A DNA stretch of 64,000 nucleotides from Saccharina japonica (GCA_008828725.1 MEHQ01003528.1:91604-155603); one strand, 5' to 3'; numbered from the stretch's first letter, positions 45,013 through 57,399 are shown. The notes: generated by a model from the letters alone, not told the origin. Translations and numbers: made by a program.

Positions 45013-45330
45013 CTAGAACACCATTGAAAGGTGGTTCCCCGGGGCCGTGCCACAAGTTAAAATTGGTGTTCCCTCTTTGTTCACAATTTCCATGTATCCA
45101 GTGCAGCCAGCGCTGGGACAGGGCCACCTGAGATCGCCAGGTGGTAACGATACCACTATCCAGTCATCACCACCACTAGTAGAAGAAGCTCCGCCGACTC
45201 CTGCCTCTTGCTCATCGTGCGCCCTGACGGGCTTTGAGCACGAACAACAACTGCTTGGACCCCCCGACATAACAGGGCACTCCAGGTTTTGTGAAGGAAC
45301 TGCCCATCGATAAAAAGGGCCAACGTCAAC
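45013..45330 (-). CDS. Cys-rich exon, possibly IBR/RING-between-RING-like
   Basis: On the minus strand, after a possible acceptor ATCGATGGGCAG (about 45303), the frame reads QNLECPVMSGGPSSCCSCSK, PVRAHDEQEAG, a Ser/Gly linker, DDWIVVSLPPGDLRWPCPSA, then GCTGYMEIVNKEGTPILTCG and ends HLSMVF at a stop (45013). The 'RWPCPSAGCTGYMEI....ILTCG' spacing of cysteines resembles IBR zinc-binding segments of RBR ubiquitin ligases, but too few cysteines are visible for certainty. The 5' part of the long frame (45516-45340) is low-complexity and probably intron. Confidence 0.4.
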   Translation of the reverse strand, partial: VDVGPFYRWAVPSQNLECPVMSGGPSSCCSCSKPVRAHDEQEAGVGGASSTSGGDDWIVVSLPPGDLRWPCPSAGCTGYMEIVNKEGTPILTCGTAPGNHLSMVF

Positions 45331-46024
45331 GAAAAAGAACCTCGCCTTTCGATTATCTTGAAAAACGCGTGGAAAATTGAACATGGTCGACTTTATTCCG
45401 ACTCTCCTAAAAATCAACAAAACAAAAACAAAATCAAGAAAAGTGGAGAAAAGTAAAGCAAAATGAACAAAAAGTGGAGCAAACTGAAAAAACAGGAAGG
45501 AGGTAAAAGAAAGCAAACACAGCAGGAATAAAGCAAAGTGAAGAAATCCAAGAACAAGGATCGTAGAAGCGCGAATTATTTTTCGTGCACTCTCTGAGAG
45601 CGCAGCAGGTCCTTATAATCAAGTGAAAAAACAGGGACAAATGTAAGTAAGTCAATGTGCGATGAGAAGGGACGGGATAGGGCAAGACACGACAGGATAC
45701 GAGAGGCTAGCATAGGGCACATTGTACATGCACATACAGCACACATTCCATCTTCTAATGCTTCCAGCATGATGTTCATTCTGCAACTCAGGTGTGGGGG
45801 TTCCGTGAGCACAAGAGTAATTTCGCTCTCCTCATCACTCTCGGACACGGCGAGCAAGCGGCCACTTTCTTCGTGGGGGAGCGCAGTGCCATGATCAGAC
45901 GTTCGTTGAGGCTGGTGGAAGTTACCGCTGATCCCCTTTCTTATGTTGGGGTCCTCTCCGAGACTTTCTTCGGGCAGGTGGGCGTGGTGCTGGTGGTTGT
46001 TGTTCGGGGGGGGGGGGGATATGC
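45331..46024. other. A-rich spacer, no supported gene
   Basis: A minus-strand frame (46286-45576) crosses it with the segment ALPHEESGRLLAVSESDEE, which has coding-like composition but no recognisable domain. Part of that frame lies in the ~210 bp dispersed repeat. Confidence 0.35.
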
Positions 46025-46235
46025 TCATGTCGTGCATTGCCGTAGTCGTGTGACCATAGACCCTCGCATCCCTACAATGCCGGGACTGAGCACGTTGGGT
46101 TTGCACCAACCAGGAAGACATTGCGTGCACCAAGCGCGAAGCGCCGTGAGGTGTTGGGCGATTCGCATGAAGGGTGAGCCGCATCTTACTGAGAACCCCT
46201 TGGTAGGCGGACCTGCATGTGGATGACAGCCTCCA
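46025..46235 (-). repeat. Dispersed ~210 bp repeat, reversed copy
   Basis: Reverse complement of the unit at 15947-16165: 'tcgtgcattgccgtagtcgt', 'catccctacaatgccg', 'gcgccgtgaggtgttgggcg', 'catgaagggtgagccgcat'. Confidence 0.88.
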
Positions 46236-47869
46236 ATGAATCGATTTGATTCTGGTGTGGCCACTTCCAGAGACAGCAATGGGCATACTATGATATGCCT
46301 CGTGGGTGCCTTACCATATACACACTACATGATGCGATCATTCACCTTGTGCGGAGTTAAAGTTCTCCACCCCGCACAAATGATCTAACAAGACCGCCAC
46401 CCGTGGTGACCGTCAAAAAATAAAACGGTACCCTGGTTGTCTAGTAGGCAATGAAAGGCGTGTTTTACAGCGTCGGTGCAAACCAACGCCAACCCAGCCT
46501 ATAGAACAAAGTATAATTGTGATTTTTTTGCCCGGCGGCGCGTTTTCGCGCCCGCCCCTCGCGGCCGAGCTCGCCGGCGCCGGGCGCGACCCGCGGGGGG
46601 CCGACCGGGGAGCGTGCCCCCGGGGCCTCGCCCTCGGCCGTGGCCCGTGGCCCGCGCGGGGCGCTCGCGAAGCCGAAAAAATAGAGTCGGTTTCACGGGG
46701 TACCCCGTCCCACTCGGCCGAGCCGAGCAGGGCAACATGAACCCCGCTTTTGTGAAAAAATACCCCTTCAACTGCGACTCGTGGAAAACGCCCCGCCATT
46801 GCCACACCCTGTAGCCCTATACATAACGGACAATCACGCTCCCTTCAGCCCTGATTGGATTATGAAGAGGGCACATGCAGCAAGAGCACACGCGCACGCC
46901 ACAAGGAGGGCATCGATCGGACGAAACGTCGAGCATACTTCGAACATGCGCTCACACAACACCAGCACAGCGTGACACAGTTGGGGCATATCTGTCATTG
47001 GGCAGCAGGGTGGCCTGATTTGTGTATCATGGCATACTGCTACATCGCCAGGTCTGCGTGGATACGTACGTATTTATCTCCCCGTGCAACACTGGTTTCC
47101 GTTCGCACACACTGCTGTACTCGTAGACTATACTTTTCGAAATACAAGCACGTACGTGTTGAAGTATACCAGGTACGTATCATGCATACTCTTCGCGTGT
47201 ACCAGGTCGTGATACAGCAGCGAGGACAGCAGCAGTACTCGTGATACTACGCTGCTGCTGCTTGCTGCTGTGCAGTATGATACGTCTACACACAGGACGT
47301 GGGGCTCGCGTGCTGGTGCAGCACATGTCTGTGGGTGCTCGAAACGATCGCACTCTTTCGTATATTATACATACGATGCTCGGATGTTTTTCAAGTACCA
47401 CTCTGTTTGGAAATGTAAAGTTCCAAACGTTCTTTATACCACATTTCCGGCCAGAATGATATGGCCACACGCACGCAACACTCTGTTATGTATCTGCATG
47501 CTTGGTACATATCTACGGGCCAAAGACTATGATACACCAACAATGGCAGCGGCAGTAGCGCCAATATCACAGTGTTGGTGCTTGCTGCTTTGCTCGCGTG
47601 TGCTCGTGAGCCAGGCGCTCGGGGCTCGCGTACCCTCTTGCTTCGTTCCTTTTTTTTTTGCGAATTTCGAGTCTCTCTTCTGATACGATAACGGGTAGTT
47701 TTCATGGTGATCTGGTTTCTGTTTTAGTTTTTGGTCAACTTGGGTGAACGGCGTTTTTTTGCGTATCAAATCAAGCAAAGCACGATACGTAGCACGTATC
47801 ATATCGAGATCACATATTATACAAAAGGGTTTTTTAGATTTGGTATACAGCAGATACGTATACGTACTA
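46236..47869. other. GC-rich island then repeat-like sequence
   Basis: 46535-46720 is extremely GC-rich with a dense run of CG dinucleotides in otherwise AT-rich DNA. The rest contains scattered gtacgtac-type and CAG/CTG phrases, and no gene structure. Confidence 0.5.
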
Positions 47870-49130
47870 TAGGAGTGTCTTGCTGCTGATTGCAGTAGGT
47901 ACACGAAGTGCCGCCTGCACTGCTTGCTTTTACTATTAAATACTACTACTGCTGTATACGTAACAAAACTGTTTGTTGCGCTTTTCGTTCCTACTGTACT
48001 ATAGTAACTGTGCTTGCTGTAGGTTAATGTATATACGTGTTGTACTTTTTGCATTGATGTGAACCGAAAATGAAAATGGACTCGGTCGGTTTTTCGGTTT
48101 CCCACTGAAAAGTCGGTCGGTTTCGGTGGGGTTTTTTATTTTAAACCGAAAAAAAACGAAACCGAAACCGAACATTTTCCGTCGGTTTTTCGGTCGGTTT
48201 CCCGACTAAACTAGCCAATTGGCCCACATTTCGAAGGGTTCGGCGCGCATGTGTTGGCATAATGTGACGAGAGGAGATCGTGGTGTGGTGTCGAGTAGCC
48301 CTCCTGCAGTACTTGCGTCTGCTGCGCCACACACGGTACAGGCCGACATGCATATTTATAATCTGCAGCCGACAATAACTAGCTACATACAGGTACATTT
48401 AACAGCTGTTGCTACGTACAATAAAAAACAGTAGGATAGTATTATATGAGGGCACTGCTGATGTGTAGTCTAGATACCATGTATGATGTAATGATAGATG
48501 ATAGATACATCTTGCAGCGTACAGCTACGTCGTAACACCATCAAGAACGCTAGGTTGCTGAAGGGGGGGCTGCAAGTATACCCGCCTCTGCCTCCGGCTC
48601 AAGGTCAGAGTCAGCACTGCCGCCTGAACCGAAGATGGTTATCCTTCGCAGTCTCGCGACGCACTGCTGTACCGCTGTACCCTGTGCCCTGTGCGGTAGC
48701 TACTGTGCGGCTGTTGTTGTCGCTGCTGGTGCGGGCTGTGTGCTATATGCTGTGTGCTGTGTGACCATGTCCATTCATAACGGGGTTTCCATGTAGATAT
48801 GTAGGCGTTATTGATTTTCGGGACAGGAAAAAAAAACCGACCGAAAAAAACCGAGTCGGTTTTTCGGTTTCGGTTTTTTTCGGCAACCGAAAAACCGAAA
48901 AATAAAGTCGGTTTTCGGTTTGGAAAAACCGAAATAAACCGACCGAAAAAACCGACTTTCGGTTTTGGTTCACATGACTGACTTTTTGTTGCTTGCTGTG
49001 GTACTTGAGATCAATCCTATATCCTATGAGTACTGCGAAAACATATAAACCACGAACCGTGACAAAAAACAACTGGCACTTTCGCGAATCCTGATGGCAT
49101 TGGTCACAAATTGCAACAGTACTTAGCAGT
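47870..49130. repeat. Host repeat interrupted by hAT-like element
   Basis: The flanks of the element, 'tgcttgctgtaggt..atgta' (left) and 'gcttgctgtggtacttgaga' through 'gtgacaaaaaacaactggcactttcgcgaatcctg' (right), are continuous in a second copy at about 49400-49680. Confidence 0.8.
48052..48980. mobile_element. 929 bp hAT-like element with AACCGA arrays
   Basis: Exact 8 bp duplications ACTTTTTG flank it (48044-48051, 48981-48988). The ends are CATTGATGTGAACCGAAAA and, reversed, CAGTCATGTGAACCAAAAC (15 of 19). A related repeat copy shows the empty site as ACTGTTTG at 49534-49541. Both inner ends (48058-48210 and 48810-48970) are arrays of AACCGA/TCGGTT in both orientations, able to fold extensively. 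No transposase was seen. Confidence 0.8.
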
Positions 49131-49287
49131 TATTATTGCTGCTCTATGTATAGAGTGCGTAAACACTAAGAATAGTGACTGCTGCAGCTGTACATTGTTT
49201 TTACCGCTGTTGCTGCTGCTGGATACTGGTCTGGTGTATTTGCTGCTGCTGCATGTATTGTTATGATATGCATAAAGTGATAGTTTG

Positions 49288-49360
49288 CATACATCAAGCA
49301 TTGCCAACACTGCAGCAGCAGTAAAGAGCTGCTTGTTGTGTTGGCAATGCTTGATGTATG
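49288..49360. ncRNA. Candidate small-RNA hairpin (23 bp perfect stem)
   Basis: Arms 49288-49310 and 49338-49360 are perfectly complementary over 23 bp (the 5' arm starts CATACATCAAGCATTGCC). A G-T pair extends the base. A 3/4 base internal loop follows, then a 6 bp stem AGCAGC/GCTGCT and an 8 base terminal loop AGTAAAGA. The size and shape fit a miRNA-type precursor. A short foldback mobile element is the alternative. There is no evidence of expression from sequence alone. Confidence 0.4.
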
Positions 49361-51082
49361 TTGAATACAGCACATATAGTATAGGTGGAGTTTCTTGCTG
49401 CTGCTTGCTGTAGGTACAAGAAGTGCCGCCTGCTCACTGCTTGCTTTTACTACTGCTGTGGAACAAAAATATATGTTGCGCTTTCCACTCCTACTGTATT
49501 ATAACTGTGTTTGCTGTAGGTACATGTATACGTACTGTTTGCTTCCTGTGGTACTTGAAATAAGATCAATCATACGAGTATTGCGAAAATATACAAACCA
49601 CGACCCGTGACAAAAAACAACTGGCACTTTCGCGAATCCTGTCATTGGTCACAAATTACTACAGTACTCGTACATACAATGTTTGCTACTTCTTACTGCT
49701 ACTGTACACAGGGCTTGCTGTACGTATACGTATACGCTGTTTGCTGTGGCACCCAAGTACTGTCATCCCTCACGAACAAAAACAAATCATTAAATTGCGA
49801 CGAAAAAAACTGACACCTTCGCGCATCTTGACAATGTTTTTATTTTACAAACTTCAGCAATATCGACGTCACGTGTCGCGACAAAAGTCGTTGGGTTGGG
49901 AAGCAGGTTGCGTTTGTTAGGAAGAATCCCTCAATTACGACTGCCGCTATTATTGGCGAGTGACCGCTATTAATGACGAGTGATAGTTTTGTCCCTGTCG
50001 CATGCCAGCTTGCGTCACCCCACGGGGACCACCCCACTCCCCGAAGGGGAGCGTTGTATGTATAGTTATGTGAAATTTTCGTACTTTTCGCAACTTTTCT
50101 CTTCGCGCGAGCGCTTTTCGGCAAAACGCTAAGTACCCCGACACGGGAGGCCCGGCCGAACACATTGGCCGAGGTTTGGGCTCGATCCGAGCACTGCAGC
50201 TCGCGTGGCGGGCGCTCAAAGTTTTTTTTCCCGCGGGAGTGGATAAGACGATTTCCCTGGTTTCTCTGCGTGAGGCCTTATTTTGTACGTACGTGCCCAA
50301 GACGTGCCAGTAAATAATAAGGTCCTGTTGTTTGCCCTGCTTTCCCGAGCTGATCATGAGCACACACAGGAGAGCGCAGACATATCGGTATACCACAGGT
50401 AGAAACAGAACATGCAGAGAGCACAACGTTACCACTCTGCATAAGCACCAGCAGGTAACACCGTGCGTGGGTGACACCCATCTGCGCTGTACTGCTGTGG
50501 CTAGCTGTGTTTATCGGAGCAAGCGGTTCGTAATCCACCATCTACCTTTCTGTTGTGCTAGCGTGTGATTGACCCACGCTCACTCTGGCCTGAAATGTAA
50601 TGGTCCCTTTGATCAAATAGGAGTACCTCAACTGTCATATTTTTTATTTTTTGTGTTTCTTTCCTGAAGCTCACTCCAGAAATTTCCAAGACATCAGACA
50701 ACATGCAGCGAACACAAACGAGGTCGCAGCCCCGCCTAGAAGCACAAACAGCAGACATTCCTGCGGCAGGTCCGCGGTGTACTGCAGTGGCTATTAGTGG
50801 TTGCTTCATCGGGGGCTTGCATCCGTCATCAGCAATCACCACCACACACCTCTCTCTCTCTTCTGCGCTGCTGACTGCTGCTGTGCTCGCATGATGTACG
50901 TGCGACCTGTCGTGCGTCTGGCGCTCGTTATTTTGTACGTACCAGTTAATAAGAATGCCCTGCTTTCACGAGCACTCTCTTCTGCGCTGCTGCCTGCTGT
51001 GCTTGCATGATGTATGTGCGGCCTGTCGTGCGTCTGGCGAGCGCCGCGACAAATAATAGTGTGCCGGTTTTTGGGAAATTAA
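49361..51082. other. Repeat-rich spacer
   Basis: 49400-49680 is the uninterrupted copy of the repeat at 47870. 50856-50930 and 50985-51055 are two copies of a ~70 bp unit ('gatgta.gtgcg.cctgtcgtgcgtctggcg'), about 126 bp apart. No gene is supported. Confidence 0.5.
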
Positions 51083-51170
51083 TTTCCGGTAGTATAGTCA
51101 AATGGTCACCATGCCCGATTGTGGATGTGAAGGCTCGAGTTCGATTCTCGCAGCGATGCTTTTTTTTTTT
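51083..51170 (+). tRNA. tRNA-like Pol III unit (probably degenerate)
   Basis: An A-box-like TAGTATAGTCAAATGG (51090-51105), 31 bases and then a B-box-like GAGTTCGATTC (51137-51147) stand at normal tRNA spacing. A T-run (51160-51170) follows as expected for a Pol III terminator. The T-arm pairs well (TCGAG/CTCGC, loop TTCGATT). A 5' acceptor partner for the 3' AGCGATG and a regular anticodon stem were not found, so it is more likely a tRNA pseudogene or the head of a tRNA-derived SINE. Confidence 0.45.
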
Positions 51171-51553
51171 CCAACTTTTCTTTGTATTACAAGTACGTTA
51201 TCAGCCCCTTCTTCGGTGCATCCTTTTCTACCTTTTCTGCAAATATTATCCCACCACTACTGTACGGGCACTGTGTCCCATGTTTCACGTGCGTGCGTGT
51301 GCGGTGTTAGCCGTGTATCACGCGTGTGTATGCAGCGTGTCACGATTGGAGTAGTTTCAAACTTTTTTTTGTTGGGAGTCCTCGGTTTTGTGCGGGATAG
51401 ACCTTCCTTACCTTGAGCGGCCACATCAAATAAACATTGACAAAGATGATAACATGTTTGGCGGGATCTCTAATAACGATCGAGTCAATAGTAACGGTTC
51501 CACCATATTTCCGAGTTTAAAAAAAATGCAGGTGCAGTTCTAAAAAGGTCTAC

Positions 51554-52790
51554 ATTAATGTACAGTATACGCAGATATGTAATAACGTCGTATTTATGTA
51601 CTATACATTATGATACGCGTAGTAGGTTTTCGATTCGTCGTTGCGCCACTCCCCTAGGCATGTCCCGGAGGGGAACCTTGTAAATATATATATATTATAC
51701 AAGGCTTTCCTACGGAGTGGTCTTGATATAGTAAAGGCGACGCAAGGAAAACGGGTTACCTCGCCAGCAGCAGAGCGTCAACATAATGCACAGCAGCAGT
51801 TGCAGCAGCTGCAGCAGCAAAAAAGACAGAAGCAACAAACTGCACTGCTGCATCTTCATCTAAAGCCGAGGAGTGCGGACAAAGCGTTTATTGTGTAGAC
51901 GAAGAAGTAAACTGATAGCAATAAACATTGTGCACGTAGATATAAACGAACTCTCGTTTTATATTTTACCATGCTGCCACCTGCTGGTCGAACATTTACG
52001 TACAGTACCTCCTACATCATTATTAATAGTACGTACTTCTATGCCGGTGTCTTCCTCTCCTTCGTGTTGCTTCGCCCGTGCAGCAGTTATCTGTTCTCTT
52101 GGGCTCGTATGCTTTTCTTCTAGGGGTGCTTCTGACTCCGTGCATTTCATAAATTGTTTTATTGTCTTTTCGTCCTTACTCTTTGGTTTTTGGCTCGTGT
52201 CGTTGTGTTTTCGTACCCGGTACGTTGGCATTTCACTAGTTTTACCCATTCATTTGCGTAAATTTTGTTTGATTTTTCTCTGTCTCACAGTCTGTGACCA
52301 CATCATTTGTATCTCTCTAAGATTAAAAATCAGAACAGACAATGGGGGTACTGATGTAGTTGAGTTGTAAAACGCATTTCAGAATAGAAAAAACAAATTT
52401 CATGTGAAGACAACACACACTGCTGTTTCATACATATAATTAGTGGTACCCCGAACTATGCCAGGACAGCACCGGTCTAGCGGACAAAAACAAAAACACG
52501 AAAAAATAACCGGGCCACGATCCACAACCTATAACGCGATCCATTGATCAGGTAAATTGACACACTATATTTATGCCGGCATCCACGCGGAGCCCTTGTA
52601 GAAGACAAACAAAATACAAAACGAAAAAACAGGGCTCGTACAGCGGTAGCAGCAGCAGTAGCAAGCAGCAGCAGGCAGCAGAGTAGAGCACCTGAGCAGG
52701 ACCTCCCCCCTTGCCCCCCATGTTCTTGTTTCCCTGTGCTACTCTGTCTTGTGTGTTGTACACAGATCACAATGTCGATATTTGCTTAAA
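51554..52790 (+). repeat. Dispersed ~1.2 kb repeat, copy A1
   Basis: Nearly identical in order to 55431-56560, starting ATTAATGTACAGTATACGCA. It includes the AT hairpin CCTTGTA...TACAAGG (51678-51704), 'cgaggagtgcggacaaagcg' and the end 'gatcaggtaaattgacacac'. A minus-strand frame (52249-51959) is partly shared with the second copy; see the entry at 55830. Confidence 0.9.
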
Positions 52791-53114
52791 AGTGTCCATA
52801 TTGCTGAAAAAATAAATTTATTATAAATACGTCAGCTGTGAGTTCAACCGATTGAATAGTTGCTACTCAACTTTGCGAGCTGCATAGAATGTTTGTTCTA
52901 TTTGTTATTTGTGGTGTTCGTGTGGGATTCGTGATGTATGCGGTGTTGTATGATACTCGTACCCCAGAACTCCCTTCGTACGGGTACGACTTGTTTACTT
53001 TCTATAATAGGAGCAATTTTTTCCAGAGGATTGTTTCCTGAAAAAAGCGTGCCTCTTGGGGAAGTGAAAAAACAACAAGTTATTCGCCGGGCAAGTAACC
53101 ATGGTACAGCAACA

Positions 53115-54705
53115 CAGTATAAACATATCTATTCTTTCACGATTAGAGGTCCGTAGTTACTCGATGCTCTTTGTCCGTACAGACCGAAACAGACCTTTTG
53201 CTTCGCAACCAGCCCTTCAAACAGGCCAACTGAGCTCTACGCAAACAGTAACTGACGTAACAGCCAAGTTCTATGTATGTGTATCGTACTGACGTATTAT
53301 GCAAACAGCCCAACTGACATCTACCCGCGAGCACACGCGACGTAAGGCACACGCCAGGTGAGGACTTCCAGAAGCGTCTAAAAACACAAGGACGAAAAAG
53401 GAACACGAGTAGTAACCCACAGCAGAGCAGCAGCAGCAGCGGCAGCAGCAGTACTACTGTAGTAGAAAGAGTAGTAGCAGCGGCATAGTTGGGGGTATGT
53501 ATGTGTGTACTCCTGTGCTGCTGCTGCTGTGCTGCTGCTATTTCGTGCTGCTGTTTCGTATGTTGCTATTGCTGCTGCTGCTGCTGCTGCTGCTGGTGCC
53601 GTTTCTTCTCCTTCGGGATGAAAAAAAGAAAATACGGTAGGCGGAAAAACATACCAGGTATTGTTTTTTAATCAATTTGTTTTGAAAATACGTTCAACAA
53701 TATTTGCGAGAGGCATTTTGCCTTCACAGCGGTACTTTTTCACTTTTTCACTTTTTTATAAATACGTCAGCTGTGAGTTCAACCGATTGAATAGTAGATA
53801 CTCAACTTTGCGAGCTGCGGAGAATGTTTGTTCTATGTATGTGTATTGTACTGACGTATTATAAACAGCCCAACTGACATCTACCCGCGAGCACACGCGA
53901 CGTAAGGCACACGCCAGGTGAGGACTCCCAGAAGCGTCTACAGTACAGTAAAAACACAAGAACGAAAAAGGAACACGAGTAGTAACCCACAGCAGAGCAG
54001 CAGCAGCAGCGGCAGCAGCAGTACTACTGTAGTAGATAGAGTAGTAGCAGCGGCATAGTTGGGCGTATGTATGTATGTGTGTACTCCTGTGCTGCTGCTG
54101 CTGCTGCTGCTATTTCGTACTGCTGTTTCGTATGTTGCTATTGCTGCTGCTTGATGGCTGCTGCTGCTGCTGTTCCTTCTCCTTAGGGATGTAGAAAATA
54201 AAACAGGCGGGAAAACATACCAGGTATTGTTGTTTTGAAAATACTTTCAACAATTAATTTTCGCGCGAGGCAATTTGCCTTCTCGTTCAACTTCACAGCG
54301 GTACTTTTTTCCTTTTTCCTTTTTTTATAAATACGTTAGCTGTGGGTTCAACCGATTGAATAGTAGATACTCAACCTTGCGAGCTGCGGAGAATGTTTGT
54401 GTATGTGTTATTTGTAGTGTTGGTGTGGGCTTCGTGATGTACTATTAATATTGAACCCTGGTAAGTTTATCCTAGTATTTTAATACTCGATTTTTATAAT
54501 AAGCCGTTGTCGAACAGCCAAATAATTTGCGAGGCAATCGTCATGATGAGGAGTTTTCAGTTGAAGTACGTACGAATACAACAATGATGTAATAAACAAA
54601 CAATATTACTATCTACTCTTCCAATATGAAGGATATCTAACTACTACTACTGCTACCACTACCACTACCACCACCACTACCCCTACCACTACCACTACCA
54701 CTGCC

Positions 54706-54747
<42 letters not shown>

Positions 54748-55428
54748 ACTACTACTACTACTACTGCCTGTACTACTGCTGTGCGTACTGTTCTGCTGTG
54801 TATTCACACTACTGTTGTAGTGGGCTGTTGTAGGGGGTGGATGGATCGATTGGTGAGTGTGTCGATCGGTTGGAGCGTACGTGGGTCGGTGGGTCGGTGT
54901 GGGTGGGTCGGTTCGTACGTGGATGACTGCGTTCGTACCTGTTCGTCGTGGCCGGCCCCGTTTTTTTGTTGTGTATTGTGTTTGTCTGCTACAAGGGCTC
55001 CGCGTGGATGCCGGCATATTATAGTGTGTCAATTTACCTGATCAATGGATCACGTTATAGCGTGTGGATCGTGGCCCAGTTATTATTTTATGTTTTTGTT
55101 TTTGTACGCTATACCGACCCTGCCCTGGCATAGTTCGGGGTACCACTACTTATATGTATAAAACAGCAGTGTGTGTTGTCTTCACAGGAAATCTGTTATT
55201 TCTACCCTGTAATGCGTTTCACAACCTAACTGCAGCAGTAGTACATGTAATGGTATGGCCAGTCATATCACATGCACCCATCGTCCTGATCCCTAATCTT
55301 AGAGCGATACAAATTATGATGTGGTCACAGACTGTGAGACAGAGAAAAACCAAACAAATAAACGTAAATGAATGGGTAAAGCAAGTGAAATGTCAACTTA
55401 CCGGATACGAGAACACATCGACACGAGC
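53115..55428. repeat. Left arm of giant imperfect palindrome
   Basis: The reverse complement matches 56061-57950: 'ctattctttcacgattagag' (53128) pairs with 57916-57935, and 'tcagctgtgagttcaaccga' (53767) with 57745-57764. The (CTG)/(ACT) tract 54640-54766 pairs with the (AGT) tract, and 'gatccacacgctataacg' faces 55053-55071. The arm also has an internal duplication (53270-53640 and 53840-54230), which explains its greater length. Confidence 0.88.
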
Positions 55429-55430
55429 CA

Positions 55431-56130
55431 ATTAATGTACAGTATACGCAGATATGTAATAACGTCGTATTTATGTACTATACATTATGATACGCGTAGT
55501 AGGTTTTCGATTCGTCGTTGCGCCACTCCCCTAGGCATGTCCCGGAGGGGAACCTTGTAAATATATATATACTATAAAGGCCTTCCTACGGAGTGGTCTT
55601 AATATAGTAAAGGCGACGCAAGAAGAACGGGTTACCTCGGCAGCAGGAGAGCGTCAACATAATGCACAGCAGCAGCTGCAGCAGCAAAAAAGACAGAAGC
55701 AACAAACTGCACTGCTGCATCTTTATCTAAAGCCGAGGAGTGCGGACAAAGCGTTTATTGTGTAGACGAAGAAGGAAACTAATAACAATAAACATTGTGC
55801 ACGTAGATATATATATACGAACTCTCGTTTTATGTTTTACCATGCTGCCACCTCCTGGTCGAACATGTACGTACAGTACCTCCTACATCAATATTAATAG
55901 TATGTACTTCTTTGCCGGTGTCTTCCTCTCCTTCGTGTTGCTTCGCCCGTGCAGCAGTTATCTGTTCTCTTGGGCACGTATGCTTTTCTTCTAGGGGTGC
56001 TTCTGACTCCGTGCATTTCATATTCGTTTTATTGTCTTTTCGTTCTTACTCTTTGGTTTGGCTCGCTCGTGTCGATGTGTTGTCGTACCCGGTAAGTTGA
56101 CATTTCACTTGCTTTACCCATTAATTTACG
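55431..56130 (+). repeat. Palindrome spacer, copy A2 of dispersed repeat
   Basis: The ~630 bp between the palindrome arms is the first part of the repeat seen at 51554. The right arm continues the same repeat. Confidence 0.88.
55830..56021 (-). pseudogene. Short conserved frame, possibly captured BTB-like fragment
   Basis: A minus-strand frame reads MKCTESEAPLEEKHTCPREQ, ITAARAKQHEGEEDTGKEV, HTINIDVGGTVRTCSTRRWQ. The other copy (52249-51959) has the same frame with TINNDVGGTVRKCSTSRW and an N-terminal extension MGKTSEMPTYRVRKHNDTSQ. 'IN.DVGGTV....ST' is reminiscent of the start of KCTD-type BTB domains, but the match is short. Conservation may only reflect the young age of the repeat. Confidence 0.25.
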
Positions 56131-56797
56131 TTTAATTTGTTTGGGTTTTCTCTGTCTCAGTCTGTGACCACAGAATAATTTGTTTCGCTCTAAGATTAGG
56201 GATCAGGACAATGGGTGTATGTGATCTGACTGGCCATACCCTTAGATGTACTGCTGCAGTGAGGTTGTAAAACGCATTACAGGGTACAGTAGAAAGAACG
56301 GGTTTCCTGTGAAGACAACACACACGGCTGCTGTTTTATACATATATAAGTAGTGGTACCCCGAACTATGCCAGGGCAGGGCCGGTATAGCGAACAAAAA
56401 CGAAAGCACAAAATAATAACTGGGCCACGATCCACACGCTATAACGCGACCCATTGATCAGGTAAATTGACACACTATAATATGCCGGCATCCACGCGGA
56501 GCCCTTGTAGCAGACAAACACAATACAAAACAAAAAAACGGGGCCGGCCACGACGAACAGGTACGAACACAGTCATCCACGTACGAACCGACCCACCCAC
56601 ACCGACCCACCGACCAACGTACGCACCGACCGATCGACACACTCACCAATCGATCCATCCACCCACTACAACAGCCCGCTACAACAGTAGTGGGAATACA
56701 CAGCAGCACAGTACGCACAGCAGTAGTACAGACAGTAGTAGTAGTGGTAGTAGTAGTAGTAGTGGTAGTGGTAGTGGTAGTGGTAGTGGTAGTGGTA

Positions 56798-56850
<53 letters not shown>

Positions 56851-57366
56851 CGTAGTAGTAGTAGTAGTAGTTGTAGTAGTAGTTAGATATCCTTCATATT
56901 GGAAGAGTAGATAGTAATATATTGTTTGTTTATTACATCATTGTTGTACTCGTACGTACTTCAACTGAAAACTCCTCATCATGACGATTGCCTCGAAATT
57001 ATTTGGGTGTTCGACAACGGCTTATTATAAAAATGGAGTATTAATAGTAACTACCAGGGTTCATATTAATAGCACATCACGAAACCCACACCAACACTAC
57101 AAATAACACATACAGGAACAAACATTCTTCACAGCTCGCAAAGTTGAGTATCTACTATTCAATCGGTTGAACTCACAGCTGACGTATTTATATAAAAGTA
57201 AAAAAGTGAAAAAGTACCGCTGTGAAGTTGAACGAGAAGGCAAATTGCCTCGCGCGAAAATTAATTGTTTGAACGTATTTTCAAAACAAATTGATTAAAA
57301 AACAATACCTGGTATGTTTTTCCGCCTACCGTATTTTATTTTTTTCATCCCGAAGGAGAAGGAACG

Positions 57367-57399
<33 letters not shown>

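Noticed and set aside
48810-48970. AACCGA arrays as telomere repeat
   Set aside because: They occur in both orientations within a delimited transposon-like element.
56467-56914. Serine-rich and valine-rich ORFs
   Set aside because: Readings of the (AGT)n tract in the palindrome arm.
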